From: Streptomyces luteolifulvus | GTDB taxonomy: Bacteria; Actinomycetota; Actinomycetes; Streptomycetales; Streptomycetaceae | Length of the DNA: 64,000 nucleotides | Reading direction: 5' to 3' | Assembly (NCBI RefSeq): GCF_008806595.1 | Contig: NZ_VZRB01000017.1 | Coordinates: 119,494-183,493, forward strand | Shown: positions 59,749-64,000 of the stretch, piece after piece | Position numbering within the stretch: position 1 is the first letter of the stretch | How the letters are laid out: the number at the start of each line of letters is the position of its first letter | The notes under the pieces: model-generated | The model's input: only the letters and a program-made list of their open reading frames with translations | Told to the model about the DNA's origin: nothing | Database searches by the model: none | Position numbers and translations under genes: made by a program

Positions 59749-61195
59749 AGTGCTCCAGCGCCATCGGCAGATCGCCGTGGCTGCCCGGTGCGGCCCAGGC
59801 GACGTATCCGTCGGGGCGGACCAGTACGGCCGTCGTGCCCTCCAGCGCGCTGCCCTCGGGCAGAACGGGCGCGGCGGTGACGATGTCGACCCGGTCCAGC
59901 CACGGGGTGGCCCGGCGGCGCAGCGCCTCGTTGTCCGTCAGGTCCAGCAGCACACCGCGGGCCGCGTGCAGCGCCTCGGTGCTGCAGGAGACCAGCCGGT
60001 CGCCGGTCAGCCTCACCTCCGGCAGCCGCCGGCCCAGCAGCGGATGCGTGCCGCCGTCGAGGTCGTAGCGGATCTCCAGACCGGAGACCATCGCCGCGAA
60101 GTGCCTGCTGACCTCGGGATAGACGATCAGCTCGGTCAGTACGTCGCGCAGCGGCTGCACCTCCGGCCCGGACAGGAACAGCAGGCCCTGCGCCTGGGTG
60201 TTCATCAGCAGCCGCCTGCCCACCGGGTGCCGCTCGGCGTGATACGTGTCGAGCAGCGCCTCGGGGGCCCGGCCACGGGCCACCGCGCCCAGCTTCCAGC
60301 CCAGGTTCACCGCGTCCTGAATGCTGGTGTTCATACCCTGGCCGCCGGCCGGCAGATGAATGTGTGCGGAGTCGCCGGCCAGGAAGATCCGGCCGCGCCG
60401 GTACTCGGTGACCTGCCGGGTGGCGTCGCCGAAGGAGGAGACCCACACCGGCTCGGCGTGCGAGATGTCGTCGCCGGTCAGCCGCTGCCAGGCGGCCGCG
60501 ACCTCCTCCCAGGTCGGGGGCTTCTCCCGGCGCTGCGGCGGGGTGCCGCGCTCGCACACGATCAGCCGGGTGATCCCCCCGGGCAGCGGGCCCACCATGA
60601 CCATGCCGCCGGGCAGGGTCTCGCCGATCATCCGGGGCTCCAGCCGGATGCCCTTGACGTCGGCGAGGAACATCTCCAGGGTCGAGGCCGTGCCGGGGAA
60701 GTCGAAGCCGACCGCCTTGCGGATGGTGGACCGGCCGCCGTCACACCCGACGAGGTACTCGCCGCGCAGGTGGTGCACCCCGCCCGGACCGCGCACCTCG
60801 ACCTCGACGCAGTCCTCCTTCTCCGCGACGGACAGGACCTCGTGACTGCGCCGGATGTCCGCGCCGAGCTGTGTGGCCCACTCCTCCAGGACGGTCTCGG
60901 TGGCGGACTGCGGGATGGTCTTCGCGGCCTGGTGCGCGCCGTCGAGCACCCCGAAGTCCACCGGCAGGCCGCCGAAGTGGCCCACGTTGCTGACCTCGAT
61001 CTCCCCGAAGCGGGAGAGCAGTCCGCGCTGGTCGAAGACCTCCATGGTGCGGGCGGTGAAACCGAGTCCGCGCGACTCGCCGGTGCGCGCCGCCAGCTTC
61101 TCCAGCACGATGACGCCGACGCCCGCGAGGCGCAGTTCGCCGGCGAGCATCATGCCCGCAGGTCCGGCGCCCACGACGATGACAGTTGCGTCCAT
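59729..61195 (-). CDS. FAD-dependent aromatic oxygenase (PgaE/UrdE/JadH-type)
   Basis: A 488-residue flavoprotein hydroxylase. VIVVGAGPAGMMLAGELRLAG at the N-terminus binds FAD; EYLVGCDGGRSTIRKAVG is the DG motif and RIFLAGDSAHIHLPAGGQGMNTSIQDAVNLGWKL the GD motif. The C-terminal thioredoxin-like region ends in ALEHWFGPAR. In angucycline pathways the E oxygenase hydroxylates the benz[a]anthracene core (C12) and sometimes C12b. ATG 61195 follows GAGGAG. Its 3' end lies in the 31-bp repeat array. Confidence 0.94.
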   Translation of the reverse strand: MDATVIVVGAGPAGMMLAGELRLAGVGVIVLEKLAARTGESRGLGFTARTMEVFDQRGLLSRFGEIEVSNVGHFGGLPVDFGVLDGAHQAAKTIPQSATETVLEEWATQLGADIRRSHEVLSVAEKEDCVEVEVRGPGGVHHLRGEYLVGCDGGRSTIRKAVGFDFPGTASTLEMFLADVKGIRLEPRMIGETLPGGMVMVGPLPGGITRLIVCERGTPPQRREKPPTWEEVAAAWQRLTGDDISHAEPVWVSSFGDATRQVTEYRRGRIFLAGDSAHIHLPAGGQGMNTSIQDAVNLGWKLGAVARGRAPEALLDTYHAERHPVGRRLLMNTQAQGLLFLSGPEVQPLRDVLTELIVYPEVSRHFAAMVSGLEIRYDLDGGTHPLLGRRLPEVRLTGDRLVSCSTEALHAARGVLLDLTDNEALRRRATPWLDRVDIVTAAPVLPEGSALEGTTAVLVRPDGYVAWAAPGSHGDLPMALEHWFGPAR

Positions 61196-61213
61196 GACAC
61201 TCCTCGGAAAGAA

Positions 61214-61230
61214 CCCGCCCTTCAGGCGGG
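61214..61230. terminator. small intercistronic hairpin upstream of the oxygenase gene
   Basis: CCCGCC (61214-61219) / GGCGGG (61225-61230) with a 5-nt loop, in the 76-bp gap between the questin-oxidase-like gene and the oxygenase gene. Role uncertain: attenuator or mRNA processing. Confidence 0.4.
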
Positions 61231-61271
61231 AAGGAACGGGTCAGCGGGAAGAACGGGCAGAGGCCGGGCGC

Positions 61272-62231
61272 TCACAGGTAGAGGCGGCCGATCCCCTGGT
61301 TCGCCACATGGGCGGCGGCCGTGTGCCGGGGGTCGGGCGCGATCGCCTCGTGGCGGACCGCGACCTCGGCGAGCTTGATGGCGTGCTCGTCGCCGATCTG
61401 GACGGCGTTGGCGAACACTTCGTCCGCATCGGGGGCTTCGGGCACCGGCACCCCGGGACGGGGGGTGGCGTGGAACCAGCCGAGCATGGTGCGGCTGACG
61501 TCCCGGGCGACCAGATACGAGGGCCAGCGCTGGGCCCTCGGCAGATGCTCGACCACCAGCCGCACGGCCGCGGGCCCGGTGACCGAGTGGATCAGCGGGA
61601 TGGGGTGGCGCTGCGCGACGGTGGCGTAGATCCCCGAGTACTCGGCGACCAGCTCGTCCAGTGCCCGCGCGGCCGGGTGGGGCCCGTCGTCGCCGGGCAC
61701 GCCCTGGTCCCCGGTGAGGTCGGCCGGGCGCGCCCGGTGGCCGGACCAGCGGGCCGCCCAGTACCCCAGCCCCTGGGCCAGTTCGGTCAGTTGCCTGCGG
61801 TCGTCCGGGCCGGCCGAGGCGACGGCACGGACCGCGTGCGCGGTACGGATCACCCCGTGGGTGAGCACCCCCGACATGCCGGGCAGCAGCCGGGGCCACC
61901 AGCGGGCCAGCACCTCGGTCCACGGGTCGTCGGCCAGCTCCCGCTCGAACAGGGCGGTCCAGTCGCCGACCCGGGCGAAGTCCCCGAGCGCCGCCTGCCA
62001 TTCGGTCCGGTCGGCCGGGTCGATGGCCCACTTGCGCTCGGGCACGTCGTGGTAGTCCCGGGTCCGCAGATTGCGGTCGACCCAGCCGGGCACCTCGTCG
62101 GTGTATCCCATGTGGGCCAGGGCCTCGGCCGCCATCGGGGCGTGGTTGACGAACGTCGGGCCGTGCTCGAAGCCCACGCCGCGCAGACGGTCGAGAGCCT
62201 CGTTCACGGCATCGGTGTAGGAGAGTGCCAT
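61272..62231 (-). CDS. questin-oxidase-like protein (DUF4243 family)
   Basis: A 319-residue, mostly helical protein. The N-terminal FEHGPTFVNHAPMAAEAL, the GMSGVLTHGVIRTAHAVRAV block (about 125-145) and C-terminal HAIKLAEVAVRHEAIAPD fit the questin oxidase-like family. Members in fungi open anthraquinone rings by Baeyer-Villiger-type oxygenation. There is no flavin-binding motif. Here it sits directly upstream of the oxygenase gene and 4 nt after the biotin carboxylase, in the same operon. Oxidative cleavage or rearrangement of the angucycline skeleton is a reasonable hypothesis. Confidence 0.72.
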   Translation of the reverse strand: MALSYTDAVNEALDRLRGVGFEHGPTFVNHAPMAAEALAHMGYTDEVPGWVDRNLRTRDYHDVPERKWAIDPADRTEWQAALGDFARVGDWTALFERELADDPWTEVLARWWPRLLPGMSGVLTHGVIRTAHAVRAVASAGPDDRRQLTELAQGLGYWAARWSGHRARPADLTGDQGVPGDDGPHPAARALDELVAEYSGIYATVAQRHPIPLIHSVTGPAAVRLVVEHLPRAQRWPSYLVARDVSRTMLGWFHATPRPGVPVPEAPDADEVFANAVQIGDEHAIKLAEVAVRHEAIAPDPRHTAAAHVANQGIGRLYL

Positions 62232-62235
62232 GGGA

Positions 62236-64000
62236 TCAGTCCTTGATCTCGCAGATCGCGGCGCCCGAGGTGAGGGACGCGCCGACCTCCGCGGACAGGC
62301 CCTTGACGGTGCCGGACTTGTGCGCGTTGAGCGGCTGTTCCATCTTCATCGCCTCGAGTACGACGATCAGGTCGCCTTCCGTGACCTCCTGGCCCTCCTC
62401 GACGGCGACCTTGACGATGGTGCCCTGCATCGGGGAGGCGAGGGTGTCGCCCGAGGCCACCGGCCCGGACTTCTTGGCCGCGCGCCGCTTGGGCCTGGCC
62501 CCGGCGGCCAGCCCGGTGCGGGCCAGCGACATGCCCAGCGAGGACGGCAGGGACACCTCCAGGCGCTTGCCGCCGACCTCGACCACCACCGTCTCGCGGC
62601 CCGGCTCCTCCTCCGCCTCGGTGTCCGCGGGAGCGGTGAAGGGCTTGATGTCGTTGACGAACTCGGTCTCGATCCACCGGGTGTGCACCGTGAACGGCTC
62701 GCCGGAACCGGTCAGTTCGGGAGCGAACGCCGGGTCCTTGACCACCGCGCGGTGGAACGGGATCGCGGTGGCCATGCCCTCGACCTGGAACTCCTCCAGC
62801 GCCCGGGCGGCCCGACGGAGCGCCTGCTCGCGGGTGGCACCGGTGACGATCAGCTTCGCCAGCAGCGAGTCCCACGCCGGACCGATCACCGACCCGGACT
62901 CCACACCGGCGTCCAGACGAACCCCCGGACCCGACGGCGGATTGAACGTCTGCACCGTCCCTGGCGCGGGCAGGAAGTTACGCCCCGGGTCCTCGCCGTT
63001 GATCCGGAACTCGAAGGAGTGGCCGCGCAACTGCGGATCCCCGTAGCCGAGTTCCTCGCCGTCGGCGATGCGGAACATCTCGCGGACCAGGTCGATGCCG
63101 GCGACCTCCTCGGTGACCGGGTGCTCCACCTGCAGACGGGTGTTGACCTCCAGGAAGGAGATCGTGCCGTCCAGGCCGACCAGGAACTCCACGGTGCCGG
63201 CACCGACGTAGCCGGCCTCCTTCAGGATCGCCTTGGAAGCCGCGTACAGCTCGTCGGTCTGCGCGTCGGACAGGAACGGCGCGGGCGCCTCCTCGACGAG
63301 CTTTTGATGCCGGCGCTGCAGCGAGCAGTCACGCGTGGACACCACGACCACGTTGCCGTGGCGGTCGGCCAGGCACTGGGTCTCCACATGCCGGGGCTTG
63401 TCGAGGTAGCGCTCGACGAAGCACTCGCCGCGTCCGAACGCGGCCACCGCCTCACGTACCGCCGACTCGTACAGCTCCGGCACCTCTTCCAGGGTGCGGG
63501 CCACCTTCAGCCCGCGCCCGCCACCGCCGAACGCGGCCTTGATCGCGATCGGCAGCCCGTGCTCCCGCGCGAACGCGACGACCTCCTCCGCCCCGGAGAC
63601 CGGGTCCGGGGTGCCGGCCACCAGCGGCGCACCCGCCCGCTGGGCGATGTGCCGGGCGGCGACCTTGTCACCCAGGTCACGGATCGCCTGCGGCGGCGGC
63701 CCGATCCAGATCAGCCCGGCGTCCAGGACGGCCTGGGCGAAGTCGGCGTTCTCCGACAGGAAGCCGTAGCCGGGGTGGATCGCGTCCGCGCCCGATTCGC
63801 GTGCGGCACCCAGGACCTTTGCGATGTCCAGGTAACTGGTGGCCGGGGTGTCACCGCCCAGCGCGAACGCCTCATCCGCCGCACGGACATGCAGAGCGTC
63901 CCGGTCCGGGTCGGCGTAGACGGCCACGCTCGCGATCCCGGCGTCCCGGCACGCCCGGGCCACGCGGACAGCGATTTCGCCACGGTTGGCGATGAGCACC
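62236..64000 (-). CDS. accA: acyl-CoA carboxylase alpha subunit (biotin carboxylase-BCCP), 5' end beyond the window
   Basis: ATP-dependent biotin carboxylase fused to the biotin carrier domain. From the window edge it reads LIANRGEIAVRVARACRDAG; only a few N-terminal residues are missing. The ATP-grasp glycine loop is KAAFGGGGRGLKVA, followed by EVNTRLQVEHPVTEEVAG. The C-terminal BCCP has the biotinylation site VLEAMKMEQPLNAH. It resembles housekeeping streptomycete AccA closely, as I recall that sequence, so it may be a duplicated copy recruited by the cluster, as jadJ is in the jadomycin cluster. It would pair with the carboxyltransferase and epsilon subunits at 46.4-48.3 kb. Confidence 0.94.
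   Translation of the reverse strand, partial: VLIANRGEIAVRVARACRDAGIASVAVYADPDRDALHVRAADEAFALGGDTPATSYLDIAKVLGAARESGADAIHPGYGFLSENADFAQAVLDAGLIWIGPPPQAIRDLGDKVAARHIAQRAGAPLVAGTPDPVSGAEEVVAFAREHGLPIAIKAAFGGGGRGLKVARTLEEVPELYESAVREAVAAFGRGECFVERYLDKPRHVETQCLADRHGNVVVVSTRDCSLQRRHQKLVEEAPAPFLSDAQTDELYAASKAILKEAGYVGAGTVEFLVGLDGTISFLEVNTRLQVEHPVTEEVAGIDLVREMFRIADGEELGYGDPQLRGHSFEFRINGEDPGRNFLPAPGTVQTFNPPSGPGVRLDAGVESGSVIGPAWDSLLAKLIVTGATREQALRRAARALEEFQVEGMATAIPFHRAVVKDPAFAPELTGSGEPFTVHTRWIETEFVNDIKPFTAPADTEAEEEPGRETVVVEVGGKRLEVSLPSSLGMSLARTGLAAGARPKRRAAKKSGPVASGDTLASPMQGTIVKVAVEEGQEVTEGDLIVVLEAMKMEQPLNAHKSGTVKGLSAEVGASLTSGAAICEIKD

Noticed and set aside
59114..61378. 754-residue plus-strand frame and several minus-strand frames through the 31-bp array
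   Set aside because: Stop-free only because the repeat lacks stop codons in these frames; they give periodic low-complexity peptides and run antisense to the oxygenase and cyclase genes.

Overview
The window is high-GC DNA with the codon usage, GTG starts and gene order of a Streptomyces chromosome. Its first 44 kb follow an order I recall from the S. coelicolor core chromosome: glmU-prs-rplY-pth, ppc, galTEK, ABC-F ATPase-ispE-rsmA-(rpf)-tatD, rsmI/pmt, two penicillin-binding proteins, and ssgE. The last 20 kb are a biosynthetic gene cluster inserted into that background.

Layout. 0.2-3.1 kb: SUKH-3 immunity-type protein, an orphan NarL-type sensor kinase, and a lower-GC HTH/LAGLIDADG-like gene beside tRNA-Gln(TTG). 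3.2-11.5 kb: glmU, prs, rplY, pth, a small membrane protein, a sortase-anchored protein and ppc. 11.7-16.9 kb: desaturase with its TetR regulator, a lone Phd-type antitoxin running into a convergent glyoxalase, a methyltransferase/MarR pair, a NarL-type response regulator and a GNAT enzyme. 16.9-20.3 kb: the Leloir operon galT-galE-galK. 20.4-25.1 kb: a response regulator lacking the phosphoacceptor Asp and two paralogous membrane-anchored beta-propeller proteins. 25.2-30.7 kb: ABC-F ATPase, ispE, rsmA and tatD, with decayed remnants of a PGRP-type amidase and of an rpf gene. 30.9-39.3 kb: rsmI, protein mannosyltransferase, FG-GAP protein, two NTF2/transpeptidase proteins and ssgE. 39.4-44.3 kb: ECF metal transporter cbiMN-Q-O with a Nur-box-like operator, ohrR-ohrA, and a beta-lactamase-fold hydrolase.

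44.4-64.0 kb, all on the minus strand: a type II polyketide cluster. Read in its own direction it runs oxygenase - cyclase - KS-alpha - CLF - ACP - ketoreductase - aromatase - oxygenase/SDR fusion. This is the E-F-A-B-C-D-L-M order of angucycline clusters such as urdamycin, landomycin and gaudimycin, so a benz[a]anthracene-type product is the best prediction. The core is flanked by a full acyl-CoA carboxylase split over both sides: biotin carboxylase/BCCP upstream, carboxyltransferase and epsilon subunit downstream. There is also a Sfp-type phosphopantetheinyl transferase, an MFS exporter, a questin-oxidase-like protein, two extra stand-alone carrier proteins, a SnoaL-like protein and an extended SDR. 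The cluster continues beyond base 64000; no cluster regulator or glycosyltransferase is visible here.

The most unusual sequence features lie inside this operon. An array of twelve 31-bp tandem repeats separates oxygenase from cyclase and contains the oxygenase stop codon. A second block of degenerate ~180-240 bp repeats fills an 0.8-kb gap between CLF and ACP, genes that usually lie close together. Other observations are the questin-oxidase-like gene, the carrier proteins without a cognate ketosynthase, the internal start in the oxygenase-reductase gene, the Nur box, and the gene remnants at conserved core positions.
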